Origin: Fasciola hepatica
Lineage: Eukaryota > Platyhelminthes > Trematoda > Plagiorchiida > Fasciolidae
DNA: 64,000 bases
Assembly: GCA_948099385.1 (NCBI GenBank)
Contig: CANUEZ040000183.1
Location: forward strand, 7,254,001-7,318,000
Direction of reading: 5' to 3'
The notes below the pieces were generated by a model. That model made no database searches. It was not told the origin of the DNA and saw only the letters and a program-made list of their open reading frames with translations. The translations under genes were made by a program, and so were the position numbers. Each line of letters begins with the position of its first letter. The first letter of the stretch is position 1. Shown one piece after another: positions 1 through 9,821 of the stretch.

Positions 1-35
1 CAGTCACGCGCTGGATCTCAACAGGCTCTCTGGAA

Positions 36-540
36 TTGCTAGACAGTCACCGGAATATCCCTGCCAGGAGCGAAAACCACAATTCCCGAGCTCAACTACG
101 ACGAAATTTGATTAGAAGCTTGCGCAGAGACCAAGAGGATTGGGGGTCAGAACGCGCAGCCGAAATGGGACAAGCTGCTGCCACCGGCAATGCTCGGAGA
201 CTTTTCCAACTCATCCGATCTACTGGGACCAAGAGGCCTGGAGTGAGCGAAGTGATCTGCGAAGCAAACGGCCAACCAATCCACCAGCTTTCACGGTGCA
301 TGGACCGATGGGAAGAACACTTTGAAAAGCAGTTCAAATGGCCTTCAGCACCAGCGTCCCCAATCTGTAGCCCGTTTGAACCAATTCATGCTCCATGGAC
401 TATCTGCACTACCCCACCCACAGAAGAAGTCGATCGTGCGTTTCACCTTCTGAAACGCAATAAAGCTCCCGGCTCTGAAGAACTCCCTCTGGCCCTCTTC
501 GAAGATGGCGGTGTGCACCTCTACAAAGCGCTCAGCAGGC
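36..540 (+). pseudogene. RTE-clade non-LTR retrotransposon relic 1, pre-RT region
   Basis: An open frame of about 170 codons encodes the linker between endonuclease and reverse transcriptase of an RTE-like element. The diagnostic stretch is the run RLFQLIRSTG, then PTEEVDRAFHLLKRNKAPGS, then ALFEDGG, which in this clade sits just before the first RT blocks. The same motif order recurs in decayed form at 7960-8290 and 48880-49200, so this is a multi-copy family. The coding sense stops near 540, where an inverted-repeat insertion begins, and resumes at about 991 with the next RT block. No endonuclease is visible because the element runs off the left window edge. It is a relic: the rest of the RT is frameshifted. 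Confidence 0.8.
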
Positions 541-583
541 CGGGAGTTGGGATTGTATCTGGATGACAGGACAAAATTTCCCC

Positions 584-638
584 GGAAGCACACGATCGGT
601 TTCGCGGTTATTGCCGCTCATCAGGTATGTGTACCCGG
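584..638 (-). ncRNA. Hammerhead ribozyme motif (type I layout), minus strand
   Basis: Read on the minus strand, the conserved core CTGATGA (complement of 618-624) is followed by stem II GCGG-CAATAA-CCGC and then GAAA (complement of 600-603). Stem I pairs CATAC (complement of 625-629) with GTGTG (complement of 589-593): five pairs including one G-U. Cleavage would fall after the C opposite position 594. Helix III is minimal (GAAA, CCGAU, C) and has a C-A mismatch at its second pair. Very short helix III is typical of the Penelope/retrozyme class, which often acts as a dimer. The core is intact; activity is inferred, not shown. Confidence 0.72.
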
Positions 639-757
639 TACTCTTCCGCCCAATCTTTCTTATACTTGAGCACTCCACAGTTGGTTTACAGCTGTAATCT
701 AATTTAAATCCGATGGAGCGTGCATGGACGGGGAGTCCATTTTTAGAATCACACGGG

Positions 758-806
758 TACGCATATCTGGTGAGCCGCAATAACCGCGAAACCGGTCGTG
801 TGCTTC
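758..806 (+). ncRNA. Hammerhead ribozyme motif (type I layout), plus strand, mutated core
   Basis: This is the partner copy of the motif at 584-638, in opposite orientation. It has CTGGTGA at 767-773 (one substitution from the CTGATGA core), stem II GCCG-CAATAA-CCGC at 774-787 (one C-C mismatch) and GAAA at 788-791. The palindromic helix III ACCGGT (791-796) is followed by C797, the predicted cleavage position. Stem I pairs 761-766 with 798-803 (six pairs including two G-U). The core substitution probably reduces or abolishes activity. Helix III, in contrast, is perfect here and damaged in the other copy. Confidence 0.65.
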
Positions 807-990
807 CGCGGAAATTTTGTCCTGTCATCCAGATACAATCCCATGTTACTCATATCGAAAATCCATACTTGGGACCATGTGTCCTCGTTCTGAAGGTTAG
901 CCGTGTTAACCCACGAACTAGCTTTGAAAGAATCACCGTGCGATTCTAAAAATGAACTCCCCGCCCATGCACGCTCCATTCGATTCAAAT

Positions 991-2290
991 AAGATTACAG
1001 CAGCTCATCAGCCTCTTCTCCGAGATTTGGCTCCACGATTGTATTCCAGAAAGTTGGAACTGGGCTTTCATCATCCCTTTATACAAGAAAGAGGCTAAAA
1101 ACATCTGTTCCAATCATCGAGGGATAAGCTTGGTCTCAGTCGCATCAAAGTTGCTAGCATTGGTAATCCTTCAAAGATTGTCCCCAGTGCGCGAACAACA
1201 GTCCGGTTTTCGTCCCAACCGTGGGTGCTTCGACCAAAATTTTACAATTCGTCAGGTACTTGAGCTCCGTCACACATATCGTAGACTGATGGTAATCATA
1301 TTCTTGGACATCCGATCAGCCTCTGATTCCGTTGATAGGACAGCCCTCTGGGATTATCTCATCAGACAGGGAGTGCCTGATAAGTATGTGAAAATCATCC
1401 AAGCTCTATACCATCAGACTCCAGGCCGAGTACAAGCATATGGCTCATCGTCACCTTACTTCCCAGTTGGGAGTGGCGTGCGTCAAGGTTGCCACTCTCA
1501 CCCTTCCTGTTCAAGTTTCCAATCGATGACAACCTAAGAGGGGCACAAGGAAATCAGACGAACCAAGGCGTTGAGCCCCTACCTGGTAACAGACTTTTAC
1601 ACTTAGACTATTCAGACGACATCGCATTGGTTTGCGACGGTTCTACTGTGGCACAGTGCGTCCTAGACAGCCTTGCGTCGTCTGTATTACGGTACGAGAT
1701 GTGCTTTTCACCCTCCAAGTGTAAAGTGCTGCTACAAGGCTGGCAGGAGTTCATCCCGCACTTACCCTCAGAAACGATCGGTTAGAACTTGTTGAAAAGT
1801 TTGTCTACTTGGGAAGCTGTATAACTGTCGATCGACGGATTGGAGACAATGTGGGCAATCGAATAATAAAGGCTCAAGCGGTGTTCTGCAATTTACGTCA
1901 CCTGTGGAGAAGTCGTGACATCTCTCTCCGATTGAGAGGTAGGGTGTACAACGCTGCTGTGCGTAGTGTGCTCCTATACGCTTGTGAGATCTGACCTGTT
2001 CCAGCCGCCGATGTCGGCTGGTTGTCCATGTTCGACCTTCGATGCCTGAGGAGTATCTCTCGAGTTTGGTGGCAACAACGAATAACCAATTCCACAGTTC
2101 GAACGCACACCTACGGAACCGAGTGTGCCGCGTACCCAATTATTGTTACCATATCACTCCATCGGCTTCGCTTGGATGGACATGTACTACATATGCCATC
2201 TCATCGACTTCCCCGTCGCGCTCTATTCGCTGAGCCTAAGGATGGTTGGAAACGACAATGTGAAGGCCAAGCCATGACATGACACCGGTC
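991..2290 (+). pseudogene. RTE-clade relic 1, reverse transcriptase and C-terminal region
   Basis: Coding similarity resumes just after the inverted-repeat insertion. It shows FSEIWL..IPESWNWAFIIPLYKK (about 1015-1090), RGISLVSVASKLLALVILQRL (about 1120-1170), QSGFRPNRGCFDQ, IFLDIRSASDSVDR (about 1300-1345), GSGVRQGC (about 1472-1495) and LDYSDDIALV (about 1605-1635). The polymerase box reads YSDD instead of the usual F/YADD. A frameshift lies at about 1487-1500, another near 1785 and a stop near 1994. The C-terminal tail with MFDLRCLRSISRVWWQQR and RLRLDGHVLHM (2022-2210) is characteristic of RTE elements. Two frames are needed to read one protein, so this copy is dead. Confidence 0.8.
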
Positions 2291-2517
2291 TATCAAAGTG
2301 TTGATATAAAGATTTACTTCTATCGGTTTCTCATGTTTGCATGGTTAGGGATCTCGAGATCCACTACACAGCTGGCTGGAAACTTTGTCGTATATGGCTC
2401 AGTGTCGTGCTTAGTGGCGGTTGTGTTGTGACAGTTTGTGTTCGAACTCCTGAGAAACTTCCCCTTTGATCCTTCACTTTTATTTTGCTGTATCATGTTT
2501 TCGCATGGCAACACGTC
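2291..2517. other. Unassigned spacer
   Basis: About 230 bp between two RTE relics. No recognisable coding motif or repeat boundary is visible. It may be 3' flank of relic 1 or 5' remains of relic 2. Confidence 0.4.
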
Positions 2518-2536
2518 TTTGTACCGGGTTAACGGC

Positions 2537-2538
<2 letters not shown>

Positions 2539-2624
<86 letters not shown>
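2539..2624. repeat. (AT)43 microsatellite
   Basis: An uninterrupted 86-bp AT dinucleotide run. Its flanks, GTACCGGGTTAACGGCGAA on the left and CCAGTCGGTTCGAAACGACG on the right, align with adjacent bases of a related RTE copy (about 49717-49765, where GTGAAC-TATCC is continuous). The run therefore probably expanded from a short TAT inside the RT coding sequence rather than from an insertion. Confidence 0.95.
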
Positions 2625-2626
<2 letters not shown>

Positions 2627-3790
2627 AGTCGGTTCGAAACGACGAGCGGTGTTTGACAGGGGTGTCCAAATTTTCCATTCTTGTTTAACTTCGTCCTGGA
2701 CGAAATAATGGAGAATGCCTTGGGAGATCTCCGGGATGTGGGCATCGAACTAGGAAACGGAGATAAGCTGTGTCACCTAGATTACTTAGACGACCTTATC
2801 TGCTTGTTCGAATGCACGGAATATGCTCAACGTGCACTAGACTCTCAAGAGCTGTGGCTCCTTTCGGTATGCGGTTTGCACATCCAAAGTGTAAAGTGGT
2901 GTTTCAAGACTGGACGACAACGATTCCGGGCTTGATGCTCGATGGCGAGGAACTAACAATTGTTGACAGCTTTAGTCACCTCGGCAGCAGCGTGACGACG
3001 GATGGGAGTGCGGTAGTAGAGGTGAACACGCGTATATCCAAGGCTCGAGGGACGTACGCCAGACTGAAGCACTTGTCGCGCGGACCTGATATTTCGCTGA
3101 AGTTGAAAGGTCGTGTGTATTGTGCCGCAGTGCTTTCAGTTTTGTTGTATGATTGCGAGACTTGGGGTCTGCGTGCAGAAGATATTCGTCGCCTTCGGGT
3201 TTTCGACCACCGATGCTTGTGTAGAATCGCTAAGATTGTATGGGATGACCGAGTAAGCGATACTGAGATCAGAAATCGAGTACAGGGAGTTTCCTATCAC
3301 AGCGTATCCAGCTTAGTAGGCTTCGTTAGTTAAGGCGTTTTGCGTATGGCGGACACACGTTTACACTACCGTGACCTATTCTCCGTGCCTCCTAGGGAGT
3401 GGAAGAAGCCACGTGAAGGTCAACAAATGACGTGGCAGCGAAGGACGAGGAAATGTACAGCTAACTTGGGAAAAGTAGGTGCCTCACCTCTTCGTAGTTG
3501 GGGTCCAAAAGATCCCTCAACCAGGATATGGCATCGAACCGCGAACAATGGCGATCGTATTGTCACTTCCTGTGAAATCAGAATGATTGATCGATGTGCG
3601 TCTGTACAGTTAGACTGTGTATTCCGTGTGTTGGCTATTACGGCGTTCTTTCCTTTTCCTACCCGTGTAGGTTCATTCCTTGGCCATCTTGTATATTCAT
3701 AATTTCTAATTTAACGTGCAACATGATGAGAAAGGCAGTGGTCAGTGGGGCTTTCCCTACTGCCTATTGCTGTACGATGATGATGATGAA
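2625..3790 (+). pseudogene. RTE-clade relic 2, 3' half of RT and 3' end
   Basis: The sequence encodes FLFNFVLDEIMENAL, LDYLDDLICLF (polymerase box YLDD, about 2780), APFGMRFAHPKCKVVFQDW, LDGEELTIVDSFSHLGSSVTTDG and the RTE tail LLYDCETWGLRAEDIRRLRVFDHRCLCRIAKI (to about 3300). The open frame 2770-3333 covers most of it. A frameshift lies near 2870 and a stop near 3330, after which the tail continues (DLFSVPPREWKKPREGQQMTW). The 3' untranslated part ends in a GAT/GATGA-rich stretch at about 3776-3790. The copy at 49640-51230 matches it through this end. 5' truncated, as is usual for non-LTR elements. Confidence 0.82.
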
Positions 3791-3799
3791 ATCCGTGAT

Positions 3800-3965
3800 T
3801 TCCAGACCGTGACAACCAACCGAAATCAAAACGATGCTATTCGGGACGCCCTCATAAGCGGGATGCAATCGAACAGTGTTCAGCAGCGGCTTCTTACAAA
3901 TAAATCTGGACTCAAAAACTGTTTTTCAAATTAGCCCAATTGCTTGAAATGGCCCAGCTACCACC
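3800..3965 (+). pseudogene. gag: Ty3/Gypsy (CsRn1-like) gag fragment, relic 1
   Basis: Immediately after the 3' end of RTE relic 2, a frame reads NQNDAIRDALISGMQSNSVQQRLL and then a decayed ALEMAQ-like end. The RD-L-SG-QS---RLL pattern is the C-terminal part of Gypsy gag seen before the zinc knuckle. The upstream part is missing. The abrupt start next to an RTE 3' end suggests the RTE inserted into, or truncates, this Gypsy copy. The fragment is too short for a firm clade call by itself; the downstream pol remains support it. Confidence 0.6.
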
Positions 3966-3999
3966 TAGCACCTCCCGGACACCATCGTTATCGTTTACG

Positions 4000-5110
4000 G
4001 CTTCAGTGTCAACACCCATCTATCCAATTGTTGACTATCCCTCTGATCACAAGGTAGCAACTTACTCACGGGAACGACATCAGCGGCGGTTAGAACCGTG
4101 TTATTTCTGATAGCTACATCCTCGATTCCGTGGTACAGCGCCGCCATCTTAAGGCTATACAATCGTCCAGCGTCCTTTTCATCGCTTCTACAAGACCAAT
4201 CAGTCAAATGAAAGGTCACTGTTCTGCTAATATAAGCCTCCAGAATAATTTGCACGATAACTTCAAACTCTATGCTCCCTGATCTATATGCGGCTGTACT
4301 AATGTGACACGATTCTTTGAAACTTCACAAAGCAGTTGAAATTCCGTTCAGTGGCAGTAAACCAACCCTCTCTCTTTGTAGTAACAGCTTCACTCATTAA
4401 ATCTCCTTTCCTTTTCGGAAACTTGTTACCAGATTGCAATCCCATTGCAACTAATTAACAACTTCATACTCCTGAAGATGATAGACTTCTTCGATCGGAA
4501 ATTCAGCGACTCCTGAGGAATGGCATCATCGAGACATCAACGTCACCCTGGCGCGCTGAAGTCCTTGTTACAACAAACGAAAGACAAAAAACGTACGGTG
4601 GTTGACTATAGTCAAACTGCTAATCGGTATACGTTATTGGACGCCTACCCACTACCCACAATCGATGACATGGTATCTAAAATATGTCGAAACCCTATTT
4701 TTAGTGAGTTGGATCTGTGAAGCGCATTTCACCTATTCTCCATAGGAAAACAAGATCGGTCATACGCTGCCCTCAAAGTCTGCGGTAAATTAATCAATTC
4801 TGCCGGATGCCGTTCGGAGTGACGAGTGGTGTTGCTTGTTTTAAACGTGCTATCAAAAAAATTATTCGTGGGGAAAACCTAAAAGAAACATTCGTCTACA
4901 TCGATAATATAACCGCATGTGGCGTAAACAAAGATGATCACGATGAAAATCTCAATTACTTTATTAACGTTGTGAGAAAATACGGACTTGCTCTGAACGA
5001 AGAGAAAAGTGTCATTGGTACCAAAGAACTTAAACTCCTGGGTTATGAAGTTTCACATTGTCTGACGAAGCCCGACCCTGAGAGATTACGACCCTCCAGC
5101 AATTTCCTCC
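4000..5110 (+). pseudogene. pol: Ty3/Gypsy protease end and reverse transcriptase, relic 1
   Basis: A decayed frame shows LPDLYAAVLM-HDSLKLHKAVEIPF-GSKPTLSLC (about 4275-4385), the segment linking protease to RT in CsRn1-like elements. RT follows in several frames: KKRTVVDYSQTANRYTLLDAYPLPTIDDMV (about 4585-4680), FSELDL, MPFGVTSGVACFKRAI (from 4807), FVYIDNITACG (the polymerase box is YIDN instead of YxDD, about 4890) and LLGYEVSH. Stops and frameshifts occur around 4440-4530 and 4720-4810. The catalytic aspartate pair is therefore broken as well as the frame. The element lies in the same orientation as its flanking RTE relics. Confidence 0.78.
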
Positions 5111-5229
5111 TTCAAAAGATATGGAATCCTCACTCCTCGGACAGGATTTGTCCACTGGTCCATAACCACGTATTCCCCTTAGCAGACCATGTCAGAGTGT
5201 CATTTGAAACACCTAAAAACCAGCTCGAA

Positions 5230-5520
5230 CATGCCATTGTCATCAGTATCTACCCCGAGGTACCACTGGTCGTTGAAAAGGATGCCTCACAAAACCACAG
5301 GCCGGTCGCATTTTTTGCCCCAACTCCGTCTCAGAAAGAAAAGCGTCCTTCTTATGTATATAAAGATATTAACGCTATTGTGGAGGATATCCGGAAGTGC
5401 AGGCATTATCTGCTGGGTATACACTACAGACTTTTCACGGACCAAAAACCGGTCGCTTCTGTATTCGACTCCAGATACCACGAAAAGGTCAAAAATGATA
5501 AGATTCAAAGATGGTAAGTA
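5230..5520 (+). pseudogene. pol: Ty3/Gypsy RNase H remnant, relic 1
   Basis: The frame continues with PLVVEKDASQNHRPVAFF, where the family has TDAS, then SYVYKDINAIVEDIRKCRHYLLG and FTDQKPVASVF. This matches the Gypsy RNase H order (DAS, then E-LA, then TDHKPL). Substitutions at conserved acidic positions and the missing segment between RT and RNase H show that it is inactive. It ends near 5518 in a stop. Confidence 0.75.
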
Positions 5521-5584
5521 GAATTATCGTGCTTCAGTTTCAACGTCATCAACCACCCCGGCCAAAACACTTTTGCAGTTTCTC

Positions 5585-6845
5585 CTTCGCACACACGTCA
5601 CTCGCATCATTGAAAGAACTGCACAACTCACTCTGGCACCCGCGTGTTGCCCGTATATTTCATTTTGTCAGGACAAAGAATCTCCCGTACTTGATCAACA
5701 ATGTGAAAGCTGTTACCAGTGACTGTACACTTTTTGCCAAATGAAAACCCCAGTTTTGCAAGTTACCTACTGGAAATCTGATCAAAGCCACTTCACCGTT
5801 TGAAACACTAAACATCGATTTCAAGGGACCGTTTCCTTCAGTATCCAAAAATCGGTATCTACTGACTATCACAGACGAGCATTTCGGGTTCCCGTTTGCT
5901 TGTGCTTGCTCAGACTTGTTGACCACCGCAATCACCCGTTGCCTCTAACAGCTGTTTTCGATTTTCGGCATGCCATCTGACACCCATTCGAACAGGGGGG
6001 TTTTCGTGTCCGAAGAATTGAAGAACTTCCTCCACCGTAAAGGTATTCGGACTAGTAGAATAACGGCTTATAATCCTCAGTCAGACGGACAAGACTCAAT
6101 AGAACCCTCGGGAGAACCACTGTTCTTGCAGTCCAGTCAAGGGGACTACCATGCCCCTAGTGAGATGGTCTACCCCACCCCTTCCGCTCCATCAGGTCAA
6201 TGCTATGCACCGCAACAAATGAGACACCACATGAACGACTATTCACTTATCATTGCAAATCAACATCTGAGATGTCAACACCTAGCCGGTTGAGTAGTCC
6301 AGGGTCGATCTTGACAAGTCGGCTGGTGAGATCAACAAAGTATGATCTCCTAGTAGACGAAACAGAACTGAAATACGTCTGTTTAGAACTGTGCTACTAA
6401 CTCTAGTAAGAACCCAGGTCTGCCTAAGAATCATCTCCACTTAACGGAAAACAAAGAATATATAAGTTGCTGTTACATTCGCTCATTTGTCCCACACAAC
6501 GTGTTGGTCTGATTGGTATGACTAGCCACGCCTTGATGCTTGAATGACGCTGGCAGGATTCATCTCGTCTATCGATTCGCGCCATCGATCGGCTGTCCTG
6601 TCGCTCGTGGTTTTGTGGGCTCTGTAGGGGCTGGTACTGACGCACTGTCTGCCAGTGAGACTAAAACGTCTATCGAACGATATGTCAGACCATACCCTCA
6701 TATGTCCATGTGTCGTTTCCCCGACGGACGAGAAGACACGGTCTTTATACATCATTTGGCGCTTAAAAACCGAGTTTCAGAACCACTGAGGGCCGTGGAA
6801 TTTGCTGGAAATCAATATCCGACTTTGAATGGTGGCTCTCAGTTT
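5585..6845 (+). pseudogene. pol: Ty3/Gypsy integrase remnant, relic 1 (interrupted)
   Basis: The order is HNSLWHPRVARI (zinc-binding H-H), TSDCTLFAK, then the catalytic core LNIDFKGPFPSVSKNRYLLTITDE (about 5810-5880), FGMPSDTHSNRGVF, ITAYNPQSDGQ (about 6060-6090) and the C-terminal TPHERLFTYHCKSTS...VRSTKYDLLVDETEL (about 6210-6375). The last conserved block, MCRFPDGREDTVFIHHLAL, appears only at about 6705-6765. This leaves an interruption of about 300 bp at 6378-6682. Several frames are used. No matching LTR pair for this copy is visible. Confidence 0.72.
6378..6682. repeat. Unclassified ~300-bp insertion in Gypsy integrase relic
   Basis: Integrase C-terminal coding sense stops after ETELKYV and resumes at YVRPYPHM with unrelated sequence between. 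The edges read TACGTCTG (left) and TATGTCAG (right), possibly a degraded 8-bp duplication. No ORF, tail or pol III box is clear, so its class is unknown. Confidence 0.45.
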
Positions 6846-7889
6846 TCACCCGACACGGTTTGATATCTTCTCGATGCACAAGAATCCGCAGACACCCTTA
6901 CCACCCCCCTCTTACATATCGATATCAGTTATATATTAAAGAATCCAACACAGACCCTCTAATAAAAGCACAACAGCCAGTTCATCCCTATGGCCTATAT
7001 ATCGTCGCTAGGATCTCATTTGAATCGTGAAAACACCGACGCGAAAAGGGAGTGGGACTTCATCGGCAGAGGCTGTAACAAACACACTGTCGTTTGGGAG
7101 CATTTCGAGAGACGTCCAGGACGAGTAGCTATCTCGGAGCCCGAGAAACCCAATCCGATCATACTGAAGGAAGTGTGAAACATCTCGGACATACGCATTT
7201 TCGAACAAAAACAGTACGCGGGAGTGAATGTCATGTTCATTATCTACTTCCTATCTACCTTAGTTTTATTACTATTGTTCTCCTGAATTTCTCCCTTCAT
7301 TATTTTCAGCTCCTACCGTTCAGTTGTATACCGAATAACGCCTAAATTCTAGGCCTCCATTCGTCTTTCTCAACCACTCGGTATTCGATCACCTGCTTCT
7401 CGCTAGTACGAAATCTGGGCGCTCTAATCGCCGGTACGCCAAGTGGTTCGTCTTCTTCAAGTAAACAGTGAACCTAGATGGACCGCATCGTTATACACCA
7501 CAAATAGCGGGGCGGCGAACAAGACTGTCGCTTGTATTAGAGCACCCCAATTGATTCAGACCACGCACTAGTTTTGCATTAGGATGTCTATGTGCTTCGG
7601 TAGGCGCTTCAAACGCACGTCGTAAGGACGGTTAGGTTGCGATAGGCTTTCCGAACCATCTTATTTATCCGTCTTCCAAAATGCGTCAGCTGAAAAACTA
7701 AGTGTAGTCCCGCCCGATAAAACAAACTAACCCTGGTCGCTTATCAAGAATGTTTTGCACTCTACTGGCCTAGTAAGTTGACATGTCTCGTCGTGCCATA
7801 AGACGGTGGATTTCTGCTGAATCTGTGCGCCTTCTCGGCGCACGCCAGTTGATCCCGGCTGGAAGCGATTATAACGAAGCACGACATGA
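6846..7889. other. Unassigned region
   Basis: About 1 kb with no recognisable gene. Small open frames (for example 6990-7178, about 60 codons) have no family signature. The first part may hold the 3' end of the decayed Gypsy copy, but no LTR partner is found. I see no tandem repeat. Confidence 0.4.
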
Positions 7890-9330
7890 AACATGTACCT
7901 AACGCGAGTCTTTGTAGGGATAGCGAAATCTGGTGGTTGCAATGTGCATCAAAAGTGGGACGTGCTGCCGCCATGGAAAATTCCCGCAAGCTGTTCTACC
8001 TCATTTGAGTCACCGGTAGGAAGCTAACAGGTATGGGAGAACAATCCGTGAAGCTAATGGTTCGTCATTTCACAGTCAACAGCGGCTTTTCGAACGCTCG
8101 GCGAATCACTTTTAGTCAGCTTACCTGGCCCTCAGTATCAGCCTCTTACATAGCTCTTTCGGCACACGTCCAGTGGTCCGTTTCGACCGATCCACCTACT
8201 GAGGTAGAGATCCGAAGAAAAATCTAGGCCTTAGGACATTACGAAACGCCGGACTCCGTTGACCTTCTTCTCACTTTTTCTTGAAGATGGCAGGGTGCAG
8301 CTCTTCAGAGATTTTGTTTTGTTCTTAAAGGTTTAGAATTCTGAGCAGGTCGCCTCCTTATGAGGGGAGTCGATTGTTGTACCCAAAGACCAATGACAAT
8401 CGTGTTCCCGAACATTGGTGCGGCGTTCGACTCTGCCGATAGGACCAACTTATGAAACTGATTGTTGAGAAGTAGAGTACCTGAGAAGTACGTATCAGTC
8501 CTCAAAGAGTTGCATCGCCACACCTCAGGCCGAGTTAACACCTACAGCCAGCTCCCATCCCTTTGTCCTCTTCAGTGGAGTACGATAAGGTTGCCCTTTA
8601 TTCTCATTTGTATTCAAATTTGCCATTGAGCACGTTATATGGGGTGTTTTGTCTGGTATTCCGAATTGTGGAGTCGAACTCCTCTCATAGAAGAGTTTTC
8701 GACTTGGAATATGCCGGTAATACCACCTTTTTGAGTGATAATGCACAGGCAGTACAACACGCTCTGAACCGCTTGCCGATTCAAATACCCAGACATAGCA
8801 TGCGCATTGCGCTTTCCAAGTGCAAAGTACTTTTGCAAGACTGGTAGGAGCCTGTGCATGCATTCATCCTTTGTGGTGATTAGCTCGCGTTTGTGGGCAC
8901 CTTTATGTATCTTGGGAGTTTGATGTCAGTTGGAGGTGGTGTTACGAAAACAGCAGTTCACGAATAGCGAGAGCTAGAGCAGCTTTCGCAAACCTGCGAT
9001 ACCCTTGGCGTTGCCGTGACATCAAGCTCTACTTGAAGAGAGGGATGCACGTCGCCGTGATTCGCAGTGTTTTACTCTATGATTGCGAGACATGGCCACT
9101 TTGCGTTGAGGTTGCTCGGCGTCTTTCCGCGTTCGACAACCGATGTCTCCGAAGTATTGTTCGCGTCTGGTGAGAACATCGAGTGTGTAACGGAAAGGTG
9201 CGCCATCGTGTGTGGAACACGGATAGCCGCCTTCTTAACGAAGTGATCACTACATCCCCTCTGGTGGCTCAGTAGTGTTTTTGCTCTTTTTGTACATGTT
9301 GGGCAAGGCTGGAAGAAGCAGCGCGGTGAT
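7890..9330 (+). pseudogene. RTE-clade relic 3 (heavily decayed, internally deleted)
   Basis: Motifs occur in family order but across three frames: RAAAMENSRKLFYLI (about 7960-8010), PTEVEIRRKI (about 8195-8225), an FDSADRT-like block (about 8430-8450), FDLEYAGNTTFLSDNAQAVQHALN (8700-8775, the polymerase box region with EYAGN in place of DYADD), MRIALSKCKVLLQDW (8800-8847), MYLGSLM and YDCETWPLCVE-ARRLSAFDNRCLRSI (9075-9165). Relative to relic 1 the segment between the pre-RT linker and mid RT is shortened, so an internal deletion is likely. Many stops are present. Confidence 0.7.
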
Positions 9331-9507
9331 CAGGCCGTAATCTAGTGTAGAGATGTGAAGAAGCTCTGGTGGTAGACGGTAACCCCGGTAACCCCAAAGG
9401 TGCGGTCCAAGGGCGTTCCCTGGTTTGTCCCTGACAGTATCCTGAGGGTACCTTTTTATGCTTCATTGACGGTCGCCCAACGGTACGTCCGGGGGACACT
9501 TGGGAGA

Positions 9508-9511
9508 CTCC
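9508..9511. repeat. 4-bp target-site duplication CTCC, left of Gypsy-2
   Basis: CTCC directly precedes the 5' LTR and is repeated exactly at 14949-14952 directly after the 3' LTR. This is the size expected for Ty3/Gypsy integration. Confidence 0.85.
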
Positions 9512-9819
9512 TGTAGCGGTTGCCATCTTCGTTCATACTTTTACCACGTTTATTGTTTAACTGAACGCTGGCTGCCAAGCGCGGTGGCCATTTGACCGTT
9601 GCTCTTGCGCACGCTCTCACGCACGCTCCCAAATACACGCTAACCACTATCTCTCCCAATCGCCTTCTCAATCTCACGGGTCGTGGAGAATACTGTTCTG
9701 GTTAACATATTTGTGCAGTGGCGCACATTAGAGTAACGTGCAGGTGGTCCACGCAGTACGAAGGACCGAAGCACGCGTTTACTAAGGAAACCGCGAAGTA
9801 AGGTCTAATCAACCTTACA
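9512..9819 (+). repeat. 5' LTR of Gypsy-2
   Basis: 308 bp, starting TGTAGCGG and ending AACCTTACA. It matches 14641-14948 except for three transitions (near 9570, 9656 and 9693). It carries the element's promoter by family rule; no TATA box was singled out. Confidence 0.95.
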
Positions 9820-9821
9820 AT

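Larger units (their letters stand above)
541..990. mobile_element. Inverted-repeat insertion carrying hammerhead-like motifs
   Basis: About 450 bp separate two parts of one RTE coding region, so this is an insertion. Its internal order is: arm H' (549-640), a 60-bp spacer, arm P' (701-750), arm H (751-842), a spacer, and arm P (938-988). H' is the reverse complement of H, and P' of P, with scattered mismatches. H' and H each contain a hammerhead-ribozyme core, on opposite strands. No ORF of note is present. From family knowledge, hammerheads in animal genomes mark retrozymes, Penelope-like element terminal repeats and satellites such as schistosome SmAlpha. The most likely reading is a rearranged copy of such a non-autonomous element. 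Exact ends and target duplication are not resolved. Confidence 0.7.
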
